Below are positions 20,434 through 31,552 of a stretch of 64,000 nucleotides of DNA, one piece after another. The DNA is from Rhizodiscina lignyota. Lineage: Eukaryota; Ascomycota; Dothideomycetes; Aulographales; Rhizodiscinaceae. The DNA lies in assembly GCA_010015805.1 (NCBI GenBank), contig ML978124.1, positions 1,116,001 to 1,180,000 of the forward strand, read 5' to 3'. Positions within the stretch are counted from its first letter, which is position 1, and the number at the start of each line of letters is the position of its first letter. The notes under the pieces are model-generated. The model did no database searches, was not told the DNA's origin, and saw nothing but the letters and a program-made list of their open reading frames with translations. The position numbers and the translations under genes were made by a program.

Positions 20434-22337
20434 ATGGCGCAAAAAAACTCACTGAAGGCGACATTGCGCTCACACCTAGCGCCACGTAAATTGGTCTTCT
20501 ACTTCCTCTTCTATGGATTTCATATTACACTCTTCGCTATCGGATGGTACGTACCATGCTCTTCATTTTACGTTAGAAACTCGCTATTATATCCATCTTT
20601 CACGACGCACGTGATGACTCAACCCGCTGACTTTCGTTTCCAGGTGGAAGCAAGCAAGAGACCCGCGATTGGCAGGTCTGAATACGCTTCAGTACTCAGT
20701 CTGGTTCTCTCGTGGTGCAGGCCTGGTGCTCTCGGTCGATGTCATGATCATCCTCCTCCCAATGTGCAGGAACTTGCTGCGTTTCATCCGTCCGAAGATT
20801 CGCTGGCTGCCGCTTGATGAGAGCCAGTGGTTTCATCGCCAAGTCGCTTATCAACTTCTCATCTGGGCAACTGTGCACACTACAAGCCACTATGTCAAGT
20901 AAGTTGTCAATCTACTGCATGATATTAGAGCGTGGTCGATCTCTAACAGAAATTCTAGCTTCTATAACGTCGAAAAGTCTCAAATCCGGGCCCAGACCGC
21001 TGTCGAAATTCACTATACCCAGCCCGGCGGTATCACTGGGCATATCATGCTCCTCTGCATGCTTTTTATGTACACGACCGCCCATTGGCGTATCCGCCAG
21101 CAAAGCTTCGAAACTTTCTGGTACACGCATCACCTCTTCATTCCGTTCCTGCTCGCCTTGTACACCCACGCTGTCGGCTGTTTCGTCCGCGACACTGCCG
21201 AACCGTATAGCCCTTTTGCCGGCAAGATTTTCTGGAACCACTGCCTCGGTTACCAAGGATGGCGATGGGAACTCGTTGGTGGTTTCTTCTATCTGTGTGA
21301 GCGATTGTACCGCGAGATTCGCGCTCGTCGCAGCACCGAGATTGTCAAGGTTGTGAAGCATCCTTATGGTAAGGCGCGATATATTCCCATCCATCCATCT
21401 TCATCATGCCACGTTCCTGACAACAAGTACAGATGCTGTCGAAATTCAGTTTGTCAAGCCTTCGATGAAGTACAAGGCTGGTCAATGGCTCTTCATCAAC
21501 TGCCCCGAAGTCTCCAAATACCAATGGCATCCCTTTACCATCACCTCCTGCCCCTTCGATCCATACATCTCAATCCATGTCCGTCAGGTTGGTGACTTTA
21601 CCAAAGCTCTCGCCGACGCAGTCGGTGCCGGTAGCGCGCAAGCCAAGTTTTACGACGACTTCGACCCCATGGGCATGTACGAGGTCGCCCTCCAGTTCGG
21701 CGAGAAAATGCCTGATATCCGCATCGATGGCCCTTACGGTGCGCCTGCCGAAGATGTATTCGAGAACGAAATTGCTGTCCTCATTGGTACTGGTATCGGG
21801 GTTACTCCTTGGGCCTCAATTCTCAAGAACATCTGGCATCTGCGTCTCTCACCCAACCCGCCCAAGCGCCTGCGCCGTGTCGAGTTCATCTGGGTCTGCA
21901 AGGACACCACGTCGTTCGAGTGGTTCCAAGCACTTCTCTCCTCGCTCGAAGCCCAAAGCCTCGGCGCACCGGGCCAGGACGGCGTCGGCTCCGAGTTCCT
22001 CAAGATCCACACCTACCTCACGCAGAAGATCGACTCAGATACAGCACAGAACATCGTTCTCAATTCCATCGGTACCGAGCGCGACCCCCTCACTGAACTG
22101 CGCTCCCGCACCAACTTCGGCCGCCCAGACTTCACGAAGCTGCTGTGCGCGATGCGCGACGGTATCCTTGATGGCGCGTACATGGGCGTAGACAAGGAGC
22201 GCGGCAAGGGCGAGCAGCATGCTAAGGTGGGAGTGTACTTCTGCGGGCCGAACGCTGCGGCCAAGGAGATCAAGCGTGCGTGCAAGAGGGCGGACTGCGA
22301 GGAGGTGCATTTCAAGTTCTGGAAAGAGCACTTCTAA
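20434..22337 (+). CDS. noxA: NADPH oxidase, NoxA type
   Basis: Exons 20434-20546, 20644-20898, 20959-21368 and 21433-22337 give 560 residues, the usual length for fungal NoxA. The enzyme moves electrons from NADPH through FAD and two haems across a membrane to make superoxide; in fungi it controls sexual development, hyphal fusion and infection structures. The haem ligands are all visible: His102 and His116 in helix III, His180 and His193 in helix V, with the conserved 13-14 spacing. The FAD site is HPFTITSCP, the pyridine-nucleotide site is LIGTGIGVTPWASIL, and the C-terminus is the typical FKFWKEHF. There is no N-terminal EF-hand extension, which argues against NoxC, and the short N-terminus (RKLVFYFLFYGFH) fits NoxA rather than NoxB. 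All four exons join in frame. Confidence 0.93.
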
Positions 22338-22939
22338 GTGTGCGAAGGATGGAGTTTCGGTCTGGCGGCGTTTTTAGGGAATACCTCCAATGGCATGAAT
22401 GGGCGCTTGTGATAGATAATTGCAATGCTGAATGAATTTATACATGACTGAGTTTGAAAGGGTATGTGTGACTCCAGTTGCGACAGAACGTGAGCTTAGA
22501 CGGCGTGTCAATTGCATTGGAGGCGATCTTTTTGAAATACAACTGTATTCAAGGCATGTGCAACGAGCATAGAAAAGGAACCACGTTAAATCCAATCGTG
22601 TATCCTGAGCACATTCAATGAGAGTAGTAGAGTTGCAACGGTGAACGGATAGCATGGTGACCTCCGACCCAGTCCAGTCCCCTCCGCATCGTATAGGGGT
22701 CGTCCTGCCGATAAATCTACCCTCATTTTTGGTGGGGAAATTCATGAAATAAGTCCGATTAATGATGCACGTGCATGAAGATTCTTCTCTTTGGGATAGG
22801 TACATAGCATTCCAGTCTTAGTCCATCTCTGAGAATTTCGTTGATTCCATCTACGAATATTCCGTAGCAGATCGCATCCCTGCGGACCTTCGAGGCTTCT
22901 GCATCAACCAGACGACCATATCTCCAACCGGGGAGCTCA
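22338..22939. other. Intergenic between noxA and amidase relic
   Basis: About 600 bp containing the noxA 3' region. Frames on the minus strand do not resemble amidase or any other family I know. The right part may be the decayed remainder of the amidase gene. Confidence 0.4.
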
Positions 22940-23167
22940 TTAGTCCCTTCCATTTTCCGATTGGCTGATCGGAACTGTTGAGATTGCTGCGCAGAGATTC
23001 CCTCCATTCCGATTGTGCCTATCAATCTGTCCTAGATAGAGTTCCACCAAATCGACATTTCTGATTTCCCCCTTCTCGAGCTTTGCCTTGAGCTCCGAAG
23101 CAGTTGCAGTCAGGACATTGATGTCTATGAGACGACGTGGAGAATCATTTGATTGGACATCAGCCAT
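22940..23167 (-). pseudogene. N-terminal relic of a fungal amidase
   Basis: This 75-codon frame begins MADVQSNDSPRRLIDINVLT and continues with TASELKAKLEKGEIRNVDLVE, then LYLGQIDRHNRNGGNLCAAIS. That is the characteristic opening of amidase-signature enzymes (L-x-x-G, S/D-x-x-L, Y-L-x-Q-I-x-x-H, N-A-x-I-S). The frame then stops, and no GGSSGG-type catalytic core follows within the next 600 bp in any frame. I read it as a truncated host gene. A short functional protein is unlikely because the catalytic Ser-Ser-Lys domain is absent. Confidence 0.6.
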
Positions 23168-23854
23168 GACGTTGATTTGTATACAAATCACTGAACCTTT
23201 GATGATTGAGAGAGGTATGTTCCTGAAATCAAGGAATACCTTAGCGGACTGCAGAAAACAGAACATGTGACGAAGCCAAGCTACGAGGAGAAAAGTGAGA
23301 CCGATCTTTGTGATAGGATGCAGTTGAATACCGTGTGCACATTCGCATGCTACGTCAAGCAGCGAGATACGTCAGAGAGATCAGGCAGCACAATCGAGCC
23401 TACGTTAAATTTCATGAAGGAAAACTTATGACGTGTAATTCTTCTGTACGAGGCCTCTCCACCATGAGGATTAGCATCAACGTCTGTGAGATAACCAATT
23501 AATTATTGACCCGTCACAGGTTCTTGTTGAGGCGATTGCATTGGAGACAAGTAGGGTGCAACGGAACCAGGGCAAGCCCATTTTGGCCGGATATTCCATT
23601 GTTGGCACCGATTGATGGGTTATGATAATGCAACGAATCGTATCTAATAAGACGATGGTCTCATACTGAAATCGGACGGGGACGTACTCACGATGCGAGA
23701 TGAAACTTGATGTCCCTAACCACGGTCCCGCCCACCGGAAAAAGTACATCGTGAAATCATCGACTCGATCTTCTTTTTGACGCGCTTTTCCACACCCTCC
23801 AATCCTACAACAGATGCCTCCAAACCGTCTCATCTATATTCCAATTAATCCGCA
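23168..23854. other. Intergenic, promoter of CBP3 gene
   Basis: About 690 bp between the amidase relic and CBP3. I see no gene; a minus-strand frame at 23477-23833 has no domain. Confidence 0.45.
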
Positions 23855-24952
23855 ATGGCATCAAACTACATCTGCCGGACATGTACCCGCCTTCTCCGCC
23901 GCCAACGCCCTTTCCACGCCCCTCTAACCCACCCCCGAACCTACTCAGCTCAGTCCGCAGCGACCAAGCCCTCCGAATCCATACACCACCGACAGCACGA
24001 AGAGCAGCCTCCCCAGCCTAAAAGTCCTGCAGAGGAAGCCAGCGCGTCGGAAGTCGCGCAAGAGATGGGACGAATCGCAAGACCTAACCGGACGATTGCA
24101 GAGCAAATCGCGCTGGATGTAAGGAGACGCTACGGCAGCACGACGGAGACATACGTCGCGTACGGGGGGACAGAGGAGCTATACAAGGAGTGCGCGATGC
24201 AGGCGGACTACACCGTTCCCCAAGCAGCAGAGGAAGGGGTAGAGATCCCGAAGAACAAGTACGGCGAAGATGTCGGGGTTAGCGAGAGCTGGTGGTATAA
24301 AGGCATGCATCCATTCACCCCCACAACTCATTTCATACCTCTCCTGCATGATCATCTAGTTACCTAAGGCGTCCGTAATGCTGACTGGCGAACTGGGGAG
24401 ACAGACCTGGGCCTCCAACCCACATTCTCCACCTGGGCGCAGATCACCATGCTGCACATGTACCTCCTCACCACGCGCTTCCGCCTCTTCCCCGCCGACC
24501 ACGTGCAGAAATGGAACCAGCACTTGACCGACCACTTCTTCTTCCACGCCGAGACGCGCATGGAGACGCTGCACCGCATCACGGCGCGGCAGATCCGCAA
24601 CGCGTACCTGAAGGACCTGTTCGTGCAGTGGCGCGGGCTGACCGCGGCGTACGACGAAGGCTTGGTGCGCGGGGACGCGGCGCTCGCGGGCGCGGTGTGG
24701 CGGAACGTGTGGAAGGCTGCGGGGAACGAGACGCTTGGGAGGGGCGAGGTGAAGAGGGAGGAGGAGGTGGATTGGGTGGGGGTTGCGATGGTGGTGAGTT
24801 GGATGAGGAGGGAGGTGCAGAGGTTGGATGGGATGGTGGATGAGCAGGTTACGAGTGGCCAGGTGGGGTGGGACAGTCCGGAGGGGGAGAAGAGTCAGGT
24901 GCTGATGGAGCACCGACTGATGAGTGAGCCGTTTGAGGAGGATGGGCGGTAG
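23855..24952 (+). CDS. CBP3: Mitochondrial complex III assembly chaperone Cbp3 (UQCC1 family)
   Basis: Exon 1 is 23855-24302 and exon 2 is 24405-24952, giving 331 residues. Cbp3 works in the mitochondrion with Cbp6 to bind newly made cytochrome b at the mitoribosome and pass it to the bc1 complex. The N-terminus (MASNYICRTCTRLLRRQRPF) is rich in Arg and lacks acidic residues, as expected of a presequence. The core is the ubiquinol-cytochrome c chaperone domain: YKDLGLQPTFSTWAQITML, then MYLLTTRFRLFP and FFFHAETRMETLH. The only junction that restores the domain without a stop uses a GC donor (AAAG|GCATGC) and the acceptor GACAG, with a CTGAC branch-like site. The C-terminal 60 residues are acidic. 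The gene converges on the PUF gene. Confidence 0.88.
24303..24404 (+). other. GC-AG intron in CBP3
   Basis: A 102-nt intron with a GC rather than GT 5' end. The upstream exon ends TATAAAG. Canonical GT sites nearby are in the wrong phase or give an immediate stop when joined to the conserved second exon. Confidence 0.7.
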
Positions 24953-25937
24953 GGACGGGGAGGCGTGAAGGGGTGGATATGTACGATACGGTGTAAAAAG
25001 TTGGCCTGGAATGTTGTTCGACACACCACTTATGTAAGAAGCACTGTACATTGCATAGACGCGGCGCAATTGAAGCATAATGTCCTTCTATTCGATTGTG
25101 GGGACAGGTTACCTAGGCTTTGATCTCGATGCTTGCTTTGCCATATCATCCTCACCCTTAAACCCTCCAGTCAGCTTGTTTGTTTTGGACAAAAGACAGG
25201 AAAGAAAATCTTTCGTGAAAAAAGTCAGGCCACCATGATAGTCCTCCACCCATACCTCGATCTCCCGTGCAAAGGTTACTTCAAAACAAATGAGAAACAG
25301 AAAGAGGTGTGACATTTCGTCAGACTAAAAGAACCCAAGCTACCTATCCAACCCCCCTTAGCGAAAATCCCCACGAGCAGAGCAGAGCAGGCAGAGGCAG
25401 GAACGAGGCAAATCCCCAAAGCCGACAATGATACCTTGATCCCACAGCAAGCATGCCGAAAAAAGGTGGACATAAAAGCACAGCAGCAGCAGCAAGAGCA
25501 ACAGAAGCCCGCGCCGAGCCCAGCCCTTCACAGGCCCGCATCAAAGGCAAAAGCTTCGGTCGACGTCGTGGCTACAGTGGCCACGTAGTGAAAGAGGTTT
25601 TACGTGTATTTTTTGGCGACCGAATCCCGAACTTGACCCATCCCTTAAAATCACAGTGTGCAGTGAGGAAAAAAGGGTTTCAAAGACAAGTGTTTACAGC
25701 GAATGTGGAGAAGAGCAAAAAAGATTCGTGGCGGCTGATGCAAGGTATTTTTGGGAGCCCACATGGAACGCCGAAACAACAAACTGTAGCCGAACGGGAA
25801 TGAAAGCCGGATTGTGCGCCGGTGAAAGTTGGGGAATTGTGTCGCTGAAAGCATAGAGCAGTGCTGCTCCTGTGCCGTCTATGTCAAGCTCGTGACCGTG
25901 TACGTTGCTCTCGGATACGCGTGGGAACGCTCAACTC
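24953..25937. other. Convergent intergenic region
   Basis: About 985 bp between the 3' ends of CBP3 and the PUF gene. One plus-strand frame at 25453-25803 starts with a basic stretch (MPKKGGHKSTAAAARATEAR) but has no domain and lies where two 3' untranslated regions should meet. I do not call it a gene. Confidence 0.45.
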
Positions 25938-28900
25938 TTAGCGCTGCACATTGTTAGTTGAAGTTCAAACTTCCGGTGAAGCGAGACACTCACCCTGCCT
26001 CTCCTCATACCACCAGCTTGCTGCGCCTGTGGCTGCATTCCCATGTATCCTCCACCCATTCCGTACTGCTGCGGGCTCCACATCTGCTGACCAGGCATCT
26101 GGCCTGGCATCTGACCAGCCATCATTGGGCTGAATCCAGGGGCGCCATAGCCACTCTGTGGCGTCATCGCCATTGGGCTTCCAGCCATTGGGCTGCCTGC
26201 CATGGCCCTATAGGCGTCCATCTGCGGCGATGGAGTGCCAACACCGAACCCATTCATGCCATTGACGTTAACGTTGAGAGGCGGGTAGAAGTTCTGGCGA
26301 CCATTCTGCGCCATCATAGCCTGCTGGTACTGCATTTGCTGGGGCGTCATGCCTGGCATCGGCATACCCATACCCGGTCCAGCAGTTGGGGATGGTGTAT
26401 ACGTCATTGGCGATGGGACATTATTCATGCCGTTCATGTTAACGTTGACATTGAGCGGATAGTTGTCGAACGTAGAACCACTGTCCATGCTGTTAGTGCG
26501 CTGGAGGCCAGTCGCGGGATCAAAACCGCCTGCAGAGGACGGTCCCATGGGATAGAAAGGTCGGTTCATCGAGGTGTCAAGATGTGGCTGAGGAAGAGGG
26601 CCGTTCATGTTGCCATGCTTGGACATCGGTCGTGGGCTTTGATCTCTTGGAGCAGAGTCACGAACGCCACCGACACCGCCGATGCGAGTGGACAGACCAA
26701 CTTCATCCATCAACCTCTTGTAACCCTGCTGAGGCTGAGCCTTGATCTTCAGGAGCACATTTCGAACGTTGGTGACCACGTCATTGCGGATCTTCTCATC
26801 AAAGAATGGCGTCGTAAGAACCTTGAAGATCAGCGTGGCACCGCAGGCTTGGTCAGACAGGATCTCCGTTAGGACCTTGTCGCCTTCGCTGAAGAAGAGA
26901 GCTTGCAAGATGGCGTCCCTGGCCTCTGGCTCGTTGCGTTGATTGATAATCTTCAACACGGTAAGGTAAGCGACCTTGTGGGTACAGAGATGGACCAAGT
27001 GTGGCACAAGGCGAGGAGCTAGGACAGATCGGCGGCGAGGGAAGGTGCAAGTGTCCAGGAACCAGGTCAAGAGGAGCGCACCGTTCGCATTGGTAGCGAG
27101 CTGAACGCTGTGGAGAGCAATCGTAGCTGCGATCATACGCTGCTGGTCCTTTGTAGCGTAGTGGCTCTCCAAGCAAGCTCGCATAGCACGAGCGCCGAAG
27201 CGGCCTTGTGCCAGGTCCCAGAGGTTGCAGAGCATCGTGTCGAAGATGAAGTTGTTGAGAGGGAACTGGTAGCGAAGACAGCCTTGCATGACGTAGTTGC
27301 CGAACTGGTCGAGGAAGAGAGCAACACTATACGGCCTGAGAGATTCAACAACCATGGACATGAGCGCCGGAGTCCTCGCCACATCGATGATCTTCTGCGC
27401 CGCCCAAGTTCCGTTCTTGTGCACGCCAATCTCAGCCAGGTGCGGTGCAATCTCGTTCAACATTGCTTCCTTAACCTCCTCGCTGCAGTATTCAAACAGC
27501 TTCTGCACAACGGTATTGCCCAGGTAGTCGGATGAGAGCTCTGCAATTTCCGGAAGCATACTCATTGCCACATCCTCAATCTCAGCTGCTGTGCAGGTGT
27601 TATTGTCGATGCGCTTGCGGATGTCTCGCAGACGTGGAGCATCATGCATGCGGTTGTGGTTCGGTTCGGGCACTGAAGGAATCTCTGAAGCATAGCTGTT
27701 GTACTGCACCGCAAGCTCGACAGTTTGCGCAATCCGCATCTGTTCTTCATCGGTAGCACCAAGCTCCTTGACAATTTCCACAATCTCTCCCTGAATGTCA
27801 ATGAGAGCCGGAGTCTGCGGAAGGGCTGACGAAGGTTCCACTGGGCTACTACTGCTCTGTCCAAGTGCATTCTCTGATGCCTGAGCCTCGCCTTCGCCTT
27901 GCGTGGCCTTCGCAGTTGGGTCAGGGCTTGGAGACGGGTATAGACCATTGTTTCCAGGCGTGCCAGAGGCGCTCGGAACCTTGGCATAACCGATTCTGAT
28001 CGGGCCAGCTCCGGGAAAGATTTCCTTGCCGTTCAGCTGAGAGCGAGCGCGAATCGCACTATCGAGGTTCTCAAAGTTGACGAAACCGCAGTTCTTGTGC
28101 GTCAGGACACGTGTCGACTCGATGGTGCCAAAGTTGCCGAAAATGACATTGAGGGACGAGACGGTTGTCGAGGATGGGATATTGCCTAGCCAAAGAGCTC
28201 GAGTAGGAGATTCTGCGTTGTGCTCATCGCCAGAACCTTCACCTTTCGTCGCTCCCCCGAGCTGCAAACCTTGAACAGCCTCTGTGAGGCCGCTGTACTC
28301 CGCCTCTTCAGCCAAATCGCCAGCTGTCATGCTCGAATCGAGGCGAGAAGAACTTGGCATGTAGCTTCTCATCAGACGGGTCGAGGGGGACTCGAGGACA
28401 CCGGCAGTTCTTGCTCTTGGTCGGCTGACGCTCGCAAAGTTGGCGAAAGCCTGGACATCGAGATTGTGTTGACGCACTGCCTCTTGGATGGCAGCGTATG
28501 AGTGTGCGCTCGTCTCTGCTGATGGGGTGATGGAGCCACTGTAGTTGCCATATCCACCAGGCATCTGGCCCATGCCTGCATCTTCATCGTCGGCGTACTT
28601 CTCCTTAGCATTGACAGAATAGGATCTGAAGCGGTTTGCATTCTTGAGGGCAACCATGTCTGCGATGTTGGCGTTCCTTTGGCTCTCCAGGAGCATCTCA
28701 ACAGTTGAGGGCGCGAGGGTGGCACGGCTTTGCTGCGGAGTGTCCACAAGACCAAGATAATCCAAGGTCTTAACGTCGCCGTCTGCGAGGGAATCGCGAG
28801 AAAAGGAAGACTGCGCAGGTGACGAAGGTCCATCAGAGGAGCGAATGCTGGCTAAGGTATTACTGCGATCGCGGCTACTCGACCAGGCAGATGAAAACAG

Positions 28901-29669
28901 AGATGAACCAAATGGATTATTCGCTTGTGGGATGAGAGTTGCACGTTGTTGCGGCATCGATCCCGCACGTAAGCGAGACAAGAGCGCAGAATTTGCAGCT
29001 GCGGCCGTTGAGCTGGATGGAGGGAAACCGGGGGCCTCGGTTGGTGTGTGCGAACCAGGTTTGAAGGGACTCGTTGAAGGGGTTGGACGCGACGTCTTTG
29101 GCAGAAGTGACGATGGAACGTTGAGCTGATTCAAGCCAGTCGTGGGAGAGAATCGTGACGGAAGAGTCCCAGCGCGAGCTCTGCGACCAGAACTGGGAAT
29201 TGCTCCCGTCTCAACAGGAGCACCCTGGTTGAAGTCTGGGAAGCTGTCGCCAGTTGGAGACTCCGGAATGGTCTCGCGCAGAGGGGTAGAGTTGCCGCTG
29301 GTTGGAGGGCCCCACACTTGTGGAGAGAGGCCCTCTTGTGCCTGGATTTCGCGAGCACTGCATCTTTAAATTAGTAAAACATTGTTTCGTCTTTTGTGAT
29401 ATTAAAATCGCTCACCGTTTCGAATAAAGTCTTCCTCCTCCACCAAATTCGTGCGACGGGGAGCCCGCATTGATGCGCGTCGATGCTGTAGAATTGGCGT
29501 TCATGGTGGGCAGATTACCAAAAGGAGACTTGATAGAATTTCCAGATGGTGGTTCTATTGGGGAAGTTGCGGCTGTGGACGAGCCTGATCGAGGCAGCGT
29601 CGGACTTGGGCCCAGCTGAGGCAGATAGCTGAGATTGATGTTGTGTTCAGGCCGTGAGGACGGACCCAT
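25938..29669 (-). CDS. RRM and Pumilio-repeat RNA-binding protein (Jsn1/Puf2 type)
   Basis: Exon 1 is 29669-29416, intron 29415-29364 (GTGAGC..TAAAG), exon 2 29363-25994, and a two-codon exon 3 at 25943-25938 after an intron with GTGAGT..GTGCAG. The product is 1,209 residues. The N-terminal 470 residues are Ser/Pro-rich and probably disordered. An RRM spans about 474-547 (ALWLGNIPSSTTVSSL, with CGFVNFE as RNP1-like). PUF repeats run from about 690 to 980 (YLGNTVVQKLFEYC, KNGTWAAQKIID, QFGNYVMQGCL, RFGARAMRACLE). The C-terminus is rich in Gly, Met, Gln and Asn. The RRM+PUF layout is that of yeast Jsn1/Puf1 and Puf2, which bind 3' UTRs of membrane- and mitochondria-related mRNAs. If the last intron is retained, the protein ends at 25931 with about 17 extra residues. 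Confidence 0.9.
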
Positions 29670-31552
29670 TACGCATTACAGCTCCCGAGACTTCCAAGCG
29701 ATGTTATATGTACGGCCTCCAGGGAAAGGGTGCCCGATTGGAGGAACTTGGAAGGCTGGAGGATAAGAGTTGTGGGGCTGCAAAGGAGTGTGAAGGCTCT
29801 TGTCAAGACCTTTGGACAGTGACAACAGTTGTTTTATTGAAGAGAAGTCTTCTCCACGTTTCGATAGACCCCAAATTCTTCCAGACCTGCTGACTTGGTG
29901 GGGTTCCGCGGAGCAAAGGAGTTGACGGAATCAAGTGAAGCCGCCCAGTGAAAACCTCAGCAAGCCAAATACCATCGGCAGTCAAAGTCGCGTGTAGAGT
30001 GAAGAGGCACGCCGACAGTGCGGTCAGAAGGTGGTCTGTAGGGACTCGAGCGGTGGTGACCCCTGACAAGCAGAAGGCGTATTACGAATACCAAAGGGCT
30101 CGATGCTGGCGCGAAAACGGAGGAGATATGTTCAAGGAGTGACTCGAGGCGTTCGACGCTACGTGCCTACGACGGGAGGGCTGGAGGTATGCGATGGAGG
30201 AGGTGGATTGCGGCGGTGATTATCGACACACTCGTTCTCGGCGGACAATAGACAGGACCGGCAGGGACGCGGACCCGGAGAAGAAAAGAAAACGGATTAC
30301 TGCCACGCCGAGGGCGAGCTTAGCATGCCCGAAGAAAGGAAGGAAGGGGGAGGAAGGACGAGAAAGCAGTCAGTGTGCGGAGGATGTGCGATGATATGGG
30401 AGCGTCGAGAGGTGCGAGGTGCCTTTCTTCAGTGGTAGTGGCGCGCGGATTGGGCAGGGGTGGCTTTTTTGCTAAGGGCGCATCTAACTAAGGGACCCCG
30501 GGGCAGCAGGGCAGCGGCGAGTGACGGCATGCGGCAGCAAGAGGCAAATCTTCCCTCCAATTTTCTGGCCTCTCCAGGAGCAGGCACGGGGTATTACGCG
30601 CAATCACTCTATCGCGCTGACTTTGCGCATAGCGACGTGGGATTCAGTATACAGCTTCGCAGCGCAGTTCTCGTCCAAGGCGTGCGCGGGCGGGCCGCCA
30701 TTGGCTGCGCCGGGAGCCCCTATCACACATGAAACATCGTAGAAGCGCTATGGGCCATGCCTGATGCTGACAGCGAAGGACCAGCCTCCAGGCAGACTCT
30801 GGGGAGTGGCACGCTGTCGTTTGCTCGTCCCGGCCCACTCGTCCCACGGCGTTTCCAGCTTTTGTGGTTCCTGTCTCAGGCTGGCCCAGGGATTCTTGAC
30901 GCTCTACTGTCAAGGACCAGAGCTGCCCACACTGTGCAACCTGCAGGCCTCGCCGTGGGTGTCTCGTGCTGTGCCCCGAACTGTATGCTGCAGGCACTTC
31001 AGCGCGTGAGATACGGGGACAGCTTGGGGTCGCTGGAGTCGCTGTGTTTCTCCGCTGACGATGCACTTTATGCCGTTGCCATTTGCACCTTCAGCCGCTG
31101 CAGGTCCCAGAGGATGTTCTTTAACATGCGCACGTGATTGGCCAAGACTTCATCAACACCAAACCCGCGAAACACTCGCCGAATCGCACCGGATCGCTGC
31201 AATTTCCTCTCCACCTGCCTAAAGCGATCTGCAGCACCCGAGCGCACGTGAGCGGAAGTATTCTGGGCCTCCGCTCCGCTATCCGTGCCGAGGCAGCACT
31301 AGTACGATTCGAGCCGTCGAACATTTGTCCCACACGTCGATACCTTGCATTACGCGCGCCTCCACACGTCAAACACGCTTAATCGCTCATGAATTGGTCG
31401 CCGAGGGTCAAACTTAGCATCCATCTTGCCGGATGTGCGCGCTCTATCCTCCTAGCACACAACAACAGTCTGGCGCATAGCAACATCAACCAAATAGGGC
31501 ATGCAATAGTCTAGATTTCCTGATCGGTAGCGCAAACGCTGAGACACGCACC
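29670..31552. other. Divergent promoter region, PUF and SWC2 genes
   Basis: 1.9 kb without a supported gene. It contains a purine-rich stretch at 30270-30370 and two CACGTG E-boxes (31131-31136 and 31245-31250); the first is followed directly by ATTGG, an inverted CCAAT box. Confidence 0.45.
31131..31141. promoter_or_regulatory. E-box fused to an inverted CCAAT box
   Basis: CACGTGATTGG joins a palindromic E-box (bHLH site) and an inverted CCAAT core (HAP complex site) about 410 bp upstream of the SWC2 start. A second CACGTG follows 114 bp later. Binding is inferred from motif only. Confidence 0.3.

Noticed and set aside
23477-23833. 118-codon minus-strand frame in the CBP3 promoter
   Set aside because: No domain, and its composition does not suggest a protein.
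24356-25078. 240-codon minus-strand frame opposite CBP3
   Set aside because: It is a His/Leu/Pro-rich shadow of the real coding strand and has no domain.
25453-25803. 116-codon basic frame between CBP3 and the PUF gene
   Set aside because: Lies where two 3' untranslated regions converge and has no domain or splice support.
25958-26872. 304-codon plus-strand frame inside the PUF gene
   Set aside because: Antisense shadow of a well-supported gene; rich in His, Trp and Arg with no domain.
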